Origin: an uncultured Dorea sp.
GTDB taxonomy: Bacteria; Bacillota; Clostridia; Lachnospirales; Lachnospiraceae
Reading direction: 5' to 3'
DNA length: 43,811 nt
Assembly: GCA_910584575.1 (NCBI GenBank)
Contig: CAJUBG010000031.1
Span: forward strand, 1-43,811
Under the pieces are notes generated by a model that was given only the letters and a program-made list of their open reading frames with translations, did not search any database and was not told where the DNA came from. Of the stretch, positions 8,324 to 15,844 are shown one piece after another. The stretch's first letter is position 1. Each line of letters begins with the position of its first letter. Both the position numbers and the translations under genes were made by a program.

Positions 8324-10234
8324 CTAACCCTTCTTATTCTCAATTCCCTGCTGTGATACAACAGGTTTGGACTGTTCTTTTAATTCCTCCTCCTTTGGGA
8401 TGCTTCCAATGACATTCTCCGCCAGCCAGTCCATGGTTACAATCTCCTCCGGTGAGAGAACCTTCGTCGGGTCGTCCTGCACCACTTTGTCCTGCGAATA
8501 CAGGATACCGGAAAATGGATTAAACTGCCCTGAACTGATGGTCTCACGCAGTACCTCCACAAGCCGTTTTGTCCCAATAGGAAGATTCTGTGAGCACACC
8601 ACGTCAATCACCCCTGACGACATCCCCCACCAGTAGTTAATGGCCTTTTTCGAGGTCGGGTCATCATCATACTTCCAGGTTCCGTCCATGATGGTACGAA
8701 TCATCTGCTCATAGAATTTCCCCCAGTGCCACAGCGGCATGGCAAGGTTCCTGGCAATCTCTCCCTCCAGGTGGTAGATTCCAAAGAACCGGGAGCCCTC
8801 CTCCGGAATCACCATATCCTTACCGGAGATACAGTCCACCTGCTTTTTCAGCACATTTTCCATCACGTCCGTCTCCTTCTTGGCAGTCCATTCCAGATAA
8901 ACCTGTACCCTTGGATTAATCATCTTAGCCCCCAATGCAAACGCATTGATGTTGGCAATAGAGCCGTAAATCGGATAGTCCGCAATATAAGCCACCCGGT
9001 TGTGGTCTGCCATGGCTCCCGCAATGGCGCCCATCAGGAATTTCGCCTCATGCATACGCGCATAGTAGGTACGTATATACCGGTGGGAGGTATTGACCGA
9101 GCAGTTCAGGATACGTACATTGGGATTGGCGATGGCTGCCTTCACGCTTGCCTGCACAAAGCTTGGCGTTGTGGTAAATACGATGTCGCATCCGTCGGCA
9201 ATCGCCTCGTCAATACATTCCTCCACATTGTCCAGGGTCACATTCTCATAGTATACGGTGCTGACCTCGTCCGGAAAAGTCTGCTCTAAGTGAAGCCGCC
9301 CCAGTTCATGGGCATAGGTCCATGCCGACGAGCCCGGCGTCTTCTCATAGATAAACGCCACCTTAAGCCTTGAAAGGCCGAAGGGCAAAAGAAGGCTTAG
9401 CAGGGATTTCTTCTCCGTGTTGGGCGCCATTTTCAAATCAACGTCCTCGTCCTCACCAAGAAGGGAGAACTCCTCCCAGGACTTCTCCACCAGCTCTTTT
9501 AACTCCTTAGTGGTCATCTCGTCGATTTCCTTATAGCCGTACAGCTCGATAAAAGCAAGGAAGGCATCCCCCACGGTCACCGACAGCTTCTCCTTATCCT
9601 GTGCGGTAAATTCCGCCATGAATCTCCGGTAAATAGAGCTGAACGTAAGCCGTTCGTCGTCACTCCATTCTTCCTCCGGCTCTTTTCCTACTGCCTCCAA
9701 AAGCTTTTTAAAGCTTCCCTCCTCAGAAAACCAGATATAGTTAATCTTAGTCACCTCATAGAAATCAAGAAATTCAAAATATATCTTATTCTCCTTGTCG
9801 TTGGTCCGTTTCGGCACAATCCGCGTCACCGTGCCGGGAACGGAGACCACTCCATAGTATTTCATAACGCTGACGCGCTTATTCCCCTCCAGGACATAGA
9901 ATTTGTTCATATATTCGTATGCCTTGATAGGCTCACGGATTCCCTCCTTCTCGTGGCTGGTGCTCAGCTTCGCCCACTTCATGGCGAATTCGGAGGTCTC
10001 CCGCAGGATTGGCATGAAGTTCGCCGCAAATGCATTACTCCTTCCTCCGGTCTTGGTTCCCACAATCTGATCGATTGGAATCTGAACCAAACCTAAAGGT
10101 ACCTCGGAAAATGTTCCCTTGGACGGGATAATATCGTCTAACACCTCCAGCGTAGGCAGCTCACCATGGAGCATCCGGTACTGGTAGTTTTTCTTTCCTA
10201 GCCTATATGCTTTCACATAATCAGTCAATGACAT
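8324..10234 (-). CDS. BMP/PnrA-like ligand-binding protein with an N-terminal ParB/Srx-like domain
   Basis: 636 residues with no signal peptide or lipobox, so probably cytoplasmic, unlike ordinary BMP lipoproteins of ABC importers. Residues about 60-165 hold a ParB/sulfiredoxin-like segment (IREPIKAYEYMNKFYVLEGN, then KRVSVMKYYG). A helical linker follows, and from about residue 288 a BMP domain (RLKVAFIYEKTPGSSAWTYA, ADGCDIVFTTTPSFVQASVK, HNRVAYIADYPIYGSIANIN). Relatives in B. subtilis (Med) are cytoplasmic BMP-domain regulators. A sensor role for a nucleoside-like ligand is inference. Start ATG 10234 with SD AAGGAGG. No permease or ATPase partner is near. Confidence 0.8.
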   Translation of the reverse strand: MSLTDYVKAYRLGKKNYQYRMLHGELPTLEVLDDIIPSKGTFSEVPLGLVQIPIDQIVGTKTGGRSNAFAANFMPILRETSEFAMKWAKLSTSHEKEGIREPIKAYEYMNKFYVLEGNKRVSVMKYYGVVSVPGTVTRIVPKRTNDKENKIYFEFLDFYEVTKINYIWFSEEGSFKKLLEAVGKEPEEEWSDDERLTFSSIYRRFMAEFTAQDKEKLSVTVGDAFLAFIELYGYKEIDEMTTKELKELVEKSWEEFSLLGEDEDVDLKMAPNTEKKSLLSLLLPFGLSRLKVAFIYEKTPGSSAWTYAHELGRLHLEQTFPDEVSTVYYENVTLDNVEECIDEAIADGCDIVFTTTPSFVQASVKAAIANPNVRILNCSVNTSHRYIRTYYARMHEAKFLMGAIAGAMADHNRVAYIADYPIYGSIANINAFALGAKMINPRVQVYLEWTAKKETDVMENVLKKQVDCISGKDMVIPEEGSRFFGIYHLEGEIARNLAMPLWHWGKFYEQMIRTIMDGTWKYDDDPTSKKAINYWWGMSSGVIDVVCSQNLPIGTKRLVEVLRETISSGQFNPFSGILYSQDKVVQDDPTKVLSPEEIVTMDWLAENVIGSIPKEEELKEQSKPVVSQQGIENKKG

Positions 10235-10255
10235 AACTTCCTCCTTAAAATAACA

Positions 10256-10315
10256 TAAGACTTTCTAACATTCCCACCTATTATATACCAAGTATTGGAA
10301 TGTCAGCAAGTCTTA
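10256..10315 (-). promoter_or_regulatory. Promoter of the BMP-domain gene inside a 60-bp dyad
   Basis: Minus-strand -35 TTGCTG (10304-10309), 18-nt spacer, -10 TATAAT (10280-10285). The promoter sits inside a perfectly symmetric two-step inverted repeat. TAAGACTT (10256-10263) and ACATTCC (10268-10274) are mirrored by GGAATGT (10297-10303) and AAGTCTTA (10308-10315), with 4-nt steps on both sides. This geometry suggests an operator for a dimeric or tetrameric regulator. In RNA from the upstream GNAT gene it could also fold as a 3' hairpin. Confidence 0.6.
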
Positions 10316-10348
10316 CGTGATTTTCTTCAAAATTCTTAATAAATTCGT

Positions 10349-10861
10349 CTACAATATCTTCTCGAAGCCTATGCGGAGATCGCCGTCCTCGCACCCGCCC
10401 ACCAGACGTAGGTTTCCGCAGGCAAAAAAGCCCGCCTTTTCCAAAGCCCTCTGCATAGGGATATTCCCTGGGTGGGTGTCAATCCTGACCGCAGGAAAGC
10501 CTGCCTTTTTTGCCAGCTCAAAGCCATATGCGAACATCCTGCCCGCTACGCCTTTTCCCTTACACCCGTCTGCGACGCATACTCTGTGCATAGAGGCATA
10601 TGCACCGTCGGTCAGCCATTTGCCTTCGATTACCTCGTAGGAGGGGTCGGGAGCCGTCTGAAATGCAAACATTCCCAGAATCTCCCTGTCTTTTACTGCC
10701 AGATGGGTGCAGCCCTCCTGAATGTCCAAAAGCCATACCTCGCGGCTTGGATATCCCTTCTGCCACTGGTCAAGCCCTAACCTTTGAAGCTGGCGTTTTG
10801 CCTGGTCTGTAATCTCGCACATTCTGTCTATATGCTTTGATGCCGCCAATATAAACTCCAT
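10349..10861 (-). CDS. GNAT family N-acetyltransferase
   Basis: 170 residues. The acetyl-CoA binding region is VADGCKGKGVAGRMFAYGFE (fits the R/Q-x-x-G-x-G/A pattern with changes), followed by VRIDTHPGNIPMQRALEKAG, typical of motif B in GNAT proteins. It acetylates an unknown amine substrate. It starts 35 nt after the copA stop with an AGGAAAGGA stretch upstream, so it may be co-transcribed with the copper genes, but nothing ties its function to copper. Confidence 0.85.
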   Translation of the reverse strand: MEFILAASKHIDRMCEITDQAKRQLQRLGLDQWQKGYPSREVWLLDIQEGCTHLAVKDREILGMFAFQTAPDPSYEVIEGKWLTDGAYASMHRVCVADGCKGKGVAGRMFAYGFELAKKAGFPAVRIDTHPGNIPMQRALEKAGFFACGNLRLVGGCEDGDLRIGFEKIL

Positions 10862-10896
10862 ATCTGTGTTGATTTCCTTTCCTGTGTTTTCTTTTG

Positions 10897-11106
10897 TTAC
10901 CGGATTTCCGTCACCTGATAATCCTGGTCCTCCACCGTTTTCTTAAGCACCTCGTCTGCAACGCCGGCGTTTAAGGTTACTACCGCTGTTCCTTCCTCGT
11001 GGCTTACCTTTGCCTCGTCCACCTGGGAGAGCGCCTCTAAGCACTTCTTTACTCTTGCCTCACAGTGTCCGCACATCATTCCTTCGATTTTCATTGTCTT
11101 TGTCAT
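10897..11106 (-). CDS. Internal in-frame start: CopZ-like copper chaperone (nested in copA)
   Basis: The last 69 codons of copA begin with ATG 11106, preceded by a perfect AGGAGG (11115-11120) at 8 nt, encoded inside the linker codons Q-E-E-T-K. Translation from here would give a free 69-residue HMA protein (MTKTMKIEGMMCGHCEARVK...), the length of a standalone CopZ. CopZ proteins carry Cu(I) to CopA and to the repressor. Internal initiation is an inference from the SD and spacing. The alternative is that the SD is a relic of a gene fusion. Confidence 0.6.
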   Translation of the reverse strand: MTKTMKIEGMMCGHCEARVKKCLEALSQVDEAKVSHEEGTAVVTLNAGVADEVLKKTVEDQDYQVTEIR

Positions 11107-13458
11107 CTTTGTTTCCTCCTGTTTTTTCTGTTTATCTAATTTATTTGCTTTAAGTTTTCTGTCCCTTGACGCGTCATGCATCCTGAACCAGTTTAACCTT
11201 AGTGCGTTGGTAACCACACAGAAGCTGGAAAGGCTCATAGCCGCCGCGCCGAACATGGGGTTTAGCTTCCATCCAAGCAGCGGATACCAGACTCCTGCTG
11301 CCAGCGGAATCCCGATTACATTGTAGAAAAATGCCCAGAACAGATTCTCATGGATGTTGCGGAGGGTGGCGCGGCTTAAGCGGATGGCCGCCGGAACATC
11401 GCTTAAGCGGCTTTTCATCAGGACTACGTCAGCGGCGTCAATGGCGATATCCGTACCCGCGCCGATAGCAATTCCCATATCTGCCCTTGTAAGGGCCGGC
11501 GCATCGTTGATACCGTCCCCCACCATCGCCGTCTTTCCCTTTTCGGAAAGCTTTCGGATTACCTGCTCTTTGCCGTCCGGCCAAACGCCTGCAATCACCT
11601 CGTCAACTCCTGCCTGCTCTCCGATGGCCTTGGCTGTCCTCTCGTTATCACCGGTCAGCATGACCACATGGATTCCCATATTCTGTAATTCCTTCACAGC
11701 CTTTGGGCTATCCTCCTTAATCACGTCTGCCACGGCAATGATACCTATGAGACGCCCGTTTTTCCCAAAGAACAGAGGAGTCTTACCCTCCTTGGAAAGT
11801 CCGATTGCCTTTTGCTTCATTTCCTCCGGAACCTGCGCGCCCTCACTGATAAAAGACAAGTTTCCTCCTGTAAGCAGGTCGCCGTCCCGCCTCCCGCGAA
11901 GCCCGTTGCCTGGCACAGCCTGAAAATCCGTCACCTCCAAATCAGACGGTCCGTTTCCATTTGCCTCGCGCTCTATCCCTCTCTCCCTGGCAAGCTCTAT
12001 GATTGCTTTTGCCAGGGGATGTTCGCTCTTTCTCTCAAGGGCATAGGCTGCTTTCAGCAATTCTTCTTCTGATACGCCCAACGGAAGCATATCCGTAACC
12101 TTCGGCTCGCCGCTTGTGATGGTTCCCGTCTTATCCAATGCGACAATCTGCATCTTACCCGTCTCCTCAAGGGACACCGCTGTCTTGAACATAATCCCGT
12201 TCTTTGCGCCCATGCCGTTGCCCACCATAATGGCAACCGGAGTCGCAAGCCCAAGGGCGCAGGGGCAGCTAATCACCAGTACGGAAATCCCCCTGGCAAG
12301 GGCGAAGCCAATACTCTGCCCTGCCAATAGCCACGCCAGAATTGTGACTATCGCAATACCGATGACCGTTGGCACAAACACTCCGGACACACGGTCTGCG
12401 ATCTTTGCAATGGGCGCCTTGGTTGCCGCCGCGTCGCTGACCATCTGGATAATCTGGGAGAGCGTGGTATCCTCCCCGACCCTGGTTGCCTCGCACGTAA
12501 GGAAACCGGACTGGTTAAGGGTCGCCGCCGACACCTGGCTTCCCTCCTCCTTATCCACAGGGATGCTCTCCCCTGTCAGGGCGGATTCATTTACTGCGCT
12601 GCTTCCCTCCAAAACCACGCCGTCCACAGGGATATTCTCCCCCGGCCTTACCACGAATATATCGCCCTTTTGTACCTGCCGGATAGGAATCTCCTGCTCG
12701 GCTCCATCCCTCACCACAACCGCCGTCTTGGGCGCAAGCTTCATCAGGCTCTTTAAGGCATCCGTCGTCCTGCCCTTGGAACGGGCCTCCAGCATCTTCC
12801 CAACGGTAATCAGCGTCAAAATCATGGCCGCTGACTCAAAATAAAACTCATGCATCAGGGACATCACTCTCTCCATGTCCATATGCAGTTGGGCGTCCGT
12901 CATGGCAAATAATGCATAGGCGCTGTACACGTAGGACGCCCCCGCCCCAAGAGCCACCAGGGTATCCATGTTCGGCGCACGGTGCCACAGGCTTTTAAAT
13001 CCGCTGATAAAAAACTTCTGGTTGACGATCATCACCGCCGTTGTAAATAAAAGCTGAAGCAGACCTATTGCCACATGATTCCCCTCAAGGAATCCGGGTA
13101 CCGGCCAGTTCCACATCATATGCCCCATGGAAAAATACATCAGCGGTATCAGGAAACACAGGGAGGTAATAAGCCTTTGCTTTAGGATTGGCGTCTCTGT
13201 ATCCTTTAACATCCCCTCCTCCATGGCCTCTGACGCCGAGTCTTCTTTTGCGCCGCCGGCTGATTTTGGCGCCGCCCCATATCCCGCCGACTCCACGGCT
13301 TCGATCACCTTGGCAGCGGGAACGTCCCCCTCAACTCCCATGGAATTCGTCAGAAGACTCACCGAGCAGGACGTTACGCCGTCAAGCTTTGAGACAGCCT
13401 TCTCCACACGGGTGCTGCATGCCGCGCAGCTCATGCCTGTTACTGTATATTGTTCCAT
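10897..13458 (-). CDS. copA: Copper-exporting P1B-type ATPase with fused C-terminal copper-chaperone domain
   Basis: Pumps Cu(I) out of the cytosol at the cost of ATP. 853 residues: N-terminal HMA domain with CAAC at 11-14, transmembrane helices from about 93, TGES at 295-298, the CPC metal motif at 398-400, phosphorylated D442 in DKTGT, then HP (SEHPLAKAI) and GDGINDAPAL. After the last helices a charged linker (KLDKQKKQEETK) leads to a second HMA domain (residues 785-853) with C796-x-x-C799. Start ATG 13458 with SD AAGGAGG. A CsoR-type operator lies just upstream and csoR precedes it, so copper induction is expected. The fused domain has its own internal start (10897-11106). Confidence 0.95.
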   Translation of the reverse strand: MEQYTVTGMSCAACSTRVEKAVSKLDGVTSCSVSLLTNSMGVEGDVPAAKVIEAVESAGYGAAPKSAGGAKEDSASEAMEEGMLKDTETPILKQRLITSLCFLIPLMYFSMGHMMWNWPVPGFLEGNHVAIGLLQLLFTTAVMIVNQKFFISGFKSLWHRAPNMDTLVALGAGASYVYSAYALFAMTDAQLHMDMERVMSLMHEFYFESAAMILTLITVGKMLEARSKGRTTDALKSLMKLAPKTAVVVRDGAEQEIPIRQVQKGDIFVVRPGENIPVDGVVLEGSSAVNESALTGESIPVDKEEGSQVSAATLNQSGFLTCEATRVGEDTTLSQIIQMVSDAAATKAPIAKIADRVSGVFVPTVIGIAIVTILAWLLAGQSIGFALARGISVLVISCPCALGLATPVAIMVGNGMGAKNGIMFKTAVSLEETGKMQIVALDKTGTITSGEPKVTDMLPLGVSEEELLKAAYALERKSEHPLAKAIIELARERGIEREANGNGPSDLEVTDFQAVPGNGLRGRRDGDLLTGGNLSFISEGAQVPEEMKQKAIGLSKEGKTPLFFGKNGRLIGIIAVADVIKEDSPKAVKELQNMGIHVVMLTGDNERTAKAIGEQAGVDEVIAGVWPDGKEQVIRKLSEKGKTAMVGDGINDAPALTRADMGIAIGAGTDIAIDAADVVLMKSRLSDVPAAIRLSRATLRNIHENLFWAFFYNVIGIPLAAGVWYPLLGWKLNPMFGAAAMSLSSFCVVTNALRLNWFRMHDASRDRKLKANKLDKQKKQEETKMTKTMKIEGMMCGHCEARVKKCLEALSQVDEAKVSHEEGTAVVTLNAGVADEVLKKTVEDQDYQVTEIR
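11115..11120 (-). promoter_or_regulatory. Internal ribosome binding site within copA
   Basis: AGGAGG on the minus strand, 8 nt from an in-frame ATG. It is as strong as the SDs of the real gene starts in this window, although it lies inside the coding frame. Confidence 0.65.
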
Positions 13459-13510
13459 TTATTTTCCCTCCTTCATCATAACCAGCCTCGCCTGCACCGC
13501 ACACTCAAAA

Positions 13511-13527
13511 ATACCATACCAGGGTAT
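13511..13527 (-). promoter_or_regulatory. CsoR-type operator between csoR and copA
   Basis: Minus strand ATACCC, 5 nt, TGGTAT: the 6-5-6 half-site layout of the copy upstream of csoR, with one mismatch in the second half. It overlaps the last base of the csoR stop codon and lies 53 nt before the copA start, so copA probably has its own copper-controlled transcription. Confidence 0.6.
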
Positions 13528-13829
13528 CAGCGCATCAGCTTATGCAAGGTGGCAACCAACTCCTCCACCGTCTCATCCTTCCCTTGGCGGATATCCTCCG
13601 TCACGCAGGTGCGGATATGGTTCGTGAGCAAAACCTTATTGAAGCTGTTAAGCGCCGCATTGACAGCCGAAACCTGTATCAAAATATCCGGACAATACGC
13701 GTCGTTCTCTACCATCCTCTTAAGTCCCCGCACCTGGCCTTCAATCCGGCTTAAGCGGTTGATTAAGTCTTTGTATTCTTTCTCGGAACGTGATTTTGTC
13801 TTGTGACAACATTCCTGTCTTTCCTCCAT
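13527..13829 (-). CDS. csoR: Copper-sensing transcriptional repressor CsoR
   Basis: 100 residues from ATG 13829, chosen because GAGGTG lies 7 nt upstream; an ATG 15 nt earlier lacks an SD. The all-helical CsoR/RcnR fold is recognisable from EYKDLINRLSRIEGQVRGLK. The Cu(I) ligands are present as C46, H71 and C75 (spacing C-x24-H-x3-C, as in known CsoR). Apo-CsoR binds its operator and releases it on binding Cu(I). It lies directly upstream of copA and has operators both before itself and before copA. Confidence 0.93.
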   Translation of the reverse strand: MEERQECCHKTKSRSEKEYKDLINRLSRIEGQVRGLKRMVENDAYCPDILIQVSAVNAALNSFNKVLLTNHIRTCVTEDIRQGKDETVEELVATLHKLMR

Positions 13830-13854
13830 AATGAAACACCTCATTTCCTAACCC

Positions 13855-13883
13855 ATTATATACCCCACCAGGGTATAATGCAA
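13855..13883 (-). promoter_or_regulatory. csoR promoter with CsoR operator in its spacer
   Basis: Minus-strand -35 TTGCAT (13878-13883), 17-nt spacer, perfect -10 TATAAT (13855-13860). The spacer is almost wholly occupied by the perfect inverted repeat TATACCC, 5 nt, GGGTATA (13859-13877). A repressor bound there would block RNA polymerase, so csoR is autoregulated. Confidence 0.75.
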
Positions 13884-13903
13884 GAGGGAAATTAAAAAAT
13901 CAC

Positions 13904-13942
13904 AAAAAAGAGGCTGCCGCATTAAGCACGAACAGCCCCTTT
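13904..13942 (-). terminator. Intrinsic terminator after trmO
   Basis: Minus strand AAAGGGGCTG pairs with CAGCCTCTTT around a loop of about 16 nt, followed by T6. The stem begins inside the trmO stop codon region. It separates the nfo-trmO pair from csoR. Confidence 0.75.
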
Positions 13943-14618
13943 ACTCTATCTCGCATACCCGAAGCACATTTCCCTCAACCTGAAACCGCACCTCCATCCC
14001 CGCGTATTCCATCCCGTAAATCCTGTGGGGATCCTCCTGATAAGAGGGTCTTGGATCCTGTGACAATATCTGCTTAAGAATCTCCCTGTGCTCTTTTGGC
14101 ACCCTCTCCATCCACGCCTTGGGAATCTCTACCTGAAGCTCATACTCCTTAACCCTGTCCGAGAATCCCCCCGACGCCTCCCATCGGCAGTCCACATAGG
14201 GTAGATAGGGCTTGATATCATAGATCGGTGTCCCGTCCATAAGGTCTGCGCCTCTGACATGCAAAAGGGTTCCTTTCCCCTCCCGTCTTTCCATTCCTTC
14301 AAGAGCCACACAGGAAAGCCCGATTGGATTGGGACGAAAGGGTGAACGGCTGGCAAACACGCCCACCCGCTTATTACCGCCAAGTCTTGGCGGCCTTACG
14401 GTGGGACTCCATTCCTGCCGGATATTCCCTGAAAATCCCCACAAAAGCCACAAATGTGAAAACTCCTCAAGTCCTCGAAGGGCGTCCGGGTTACGGTATT
14501 TTGGCACAAACAGAACCGTTGCCCTGGTATCTGCAAGACCACTCTGCCTTGGTATCCCAAACTTTGCCGGAAAATCTGTATGGATATGTGCAATCACTTC
14601 CAACGTTATATCATTCAT
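13941..14618 (-). CDS. trmO: tRNA (N6-threonylcarbamoyladenosine-37) methyltransferase TrmO
   Basis: SAM-dependent N6-methylation of t6A37 in threonine tRNAs (TrmO/TsaA/YaeB family). 225 residues from ATG 14618 (SD AGGGAG, start overlapping the nfo stop by 8 nt). The N-terminal beta-barrel starts EVIAHIHTDFPAKFGIPRQS and continues LEEFSHLWLLWGFSG, KRVGVFASRSPFRPNPIGLS and DLMDGTPIYDIKPYLPYVD, which are hallmark segments of the family. A C-terminal extension ends with IYGMEYAGMEVRFQVEGN. Co-transcribed with nfo. Confidence 0.92.
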   Translation of the reverse strand: MNDITLEVIAHIHTDFPAKFGIPRQSGLADTRATVLFVPKYRNPDALRGLEEFSHLWLLWGFSGNIRQEWSPTVRPPRLGGNKRVGVFASRSPFRPNPIGLSCVALEGMERREGKGTLLHVRGADLMDGTPIYDIKPYLPYVDCRWEASGGFSDRVKEYELQVEIPKAWMERVPKEHREILKQILSQDPRPSYQEDPHRIYGMEYAGMEVRFQVEGNVLRVCEIE

Positions 14619-15444
14619 CAAGTTTCTCCCTAAGCCTCTGAATCTCCTCTTTGTGCCCCTCATCATCAAGGGGTGTTTCCAGATAGAAGGGCAGAGCGTT
14701 AAGCGCCGGATGGCGCATTACCCGAAGCAGAGCCTCCATGCCAATCTCGCCCTCCCCCACGACTGCATGCCTGTCCTTATGCGAACCAAAGGGCATCATA
14801 CTGTCATTGAGATGAATGGCTTTCAATAGCTTAAGCCCAAGCACACGGTCAAATTCTAAAAGCACGCCCTCAAGGTCATTTACAATATCATACCCTGCGG
14901 CAAACACATGGCAGGTATCCAGGCAGATGCCGATTCTCTCCGGATGCGCCGCGCCGTCCCGAATCTTGCGCAGATGCTCAAACCTGGCGCCAATCTCCGT
15001 TCCCTTTCCAGTCATGGTTTCCAACAAAACCATAATCTTCTCCTGTCCCGTAATTGCCTGGTTAAGTCCTCGGATAATATTCTCGATTCCCTGCTCAATC
15101 CCGATTCCCGTATGGCTTCCTGGATGAAATACCAGGTATTCGATGCCAAGGCTGTCCATCCTGGCCACATCCTCCCGTATCGCGGTACATGCAAATTCAT
15201 ATACCTTCTCCTTATCGCTTGCAAGATTCATGGTATATGGCGCGTGGGCGAGAAGGGGGCCAAACTGGTTCTCCCTCCGAAGCTTCTGAAACTTCCCGAT
15301 TTCTTCCTCTGTGTATACTTTAAAATTCGAGCCTCTGGGGTTCCGGCTGAATATCTGCATGGTGTTGGCTTTCATCCATACGACGTTCTCGGCAGTCTTT
15401 GCCAGGCCCTTGGCAATTGACATATGTGTTCCTATCGTTAGCAT
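14611..15444 (-). CDS. nfo: Deoxyribonuclease IV (endonuclease IV)
   Basis: AP endonuclease of base-excision repair, a TIM-barrel three-zinc enzyme. The 277 residues match the family. Family segments: IGTHMSIAKGL at the start, MQIFSRNPRGSNFK, GPLLAHAPYTMNLAS, YLVFHPGSHTG, VLLETMTGKGTEIG (Glu ligand), GICLDTCHVFAAGYDI (Asp, His ligands), AIHLNDSMMPFGSHKDRHAV and a C-terminal FYLETPL. ATG 15444 is preceded by AGAGGAA. A possible promoter TTGTAT-N16-TATAAT lies upstream, near 15495-15525. Confidence 0.95.
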   Translation of the reverse strand: MLTIGTHMSIAKGLAKTAENVVWMKANTMQIFSRNPRGSNFKVYTEEEIGKFQKLRRENQFGPLLAHAPYTMNLASDKEKVYEFACTAIREDVARMDSLGIEYLVFHPGSHTGIGIEQGIENIIRGLNQAITGQEKIMVLLETMTGKGTEIGARFEHLRKIRDGAAHPERIGICLDTCHVFAAGYDIVNDLEGVLLEFDRVLGLKLLKAIHLNDSMMPFGSHKDRHAVVGEGEIGMEALLRVMRHPALNALPFYLETPLDDEGHKEEIQRLREKLDE

Positions 15445-15844
15445 CTGGTTTCCTCTCTTTTTCTCGTAAATTAATTTCTTCTGTAAATAACATTATACGT
15501 ATTTATGGAAATAATACAACAACATTATCCAAATCACCAACAGAAAGACCACCTTATCAAAGCTAGTCGCATAAGAAATCACCAGACTGTTTCATATACT
15601 TTCACAAAATTTTGTTACTCTTAGAAAATAAAAACTTGTAGTAGATTTAGCAAAAATTGTATTTTTATCAGTAAAATCTATTATCTTCATATAAGCGAAG
15701 GAATAGCACTCTTGACATATCCTATATACTAAATCTTTAGTATGGCTTTGTCATATATATATAAATACTAATCCCCAAAATTCACATCCAAATTATTTGA
15801 GGAAGACATTATATTATTTACTCATTTGTAAGACTTTATTTTTC
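15445..15844. other. AT-rich intergenic region
   Basis: No gene seen in 400 bp of strongly AT-rich sequence. It contains a perfect 16-bp dyad, TACTAAA-TC-TTTAGTA (15727-15742). A looser nested hairpin of TAGATTT and AAATCTA around AAAAAT/ATTTTT lies near 15640-15690. The nfo promoter is probably at its left end. It marks the boundary between the GC-richer core genes and the AT-rich accessory gene that follows. Confidence 0.5.
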
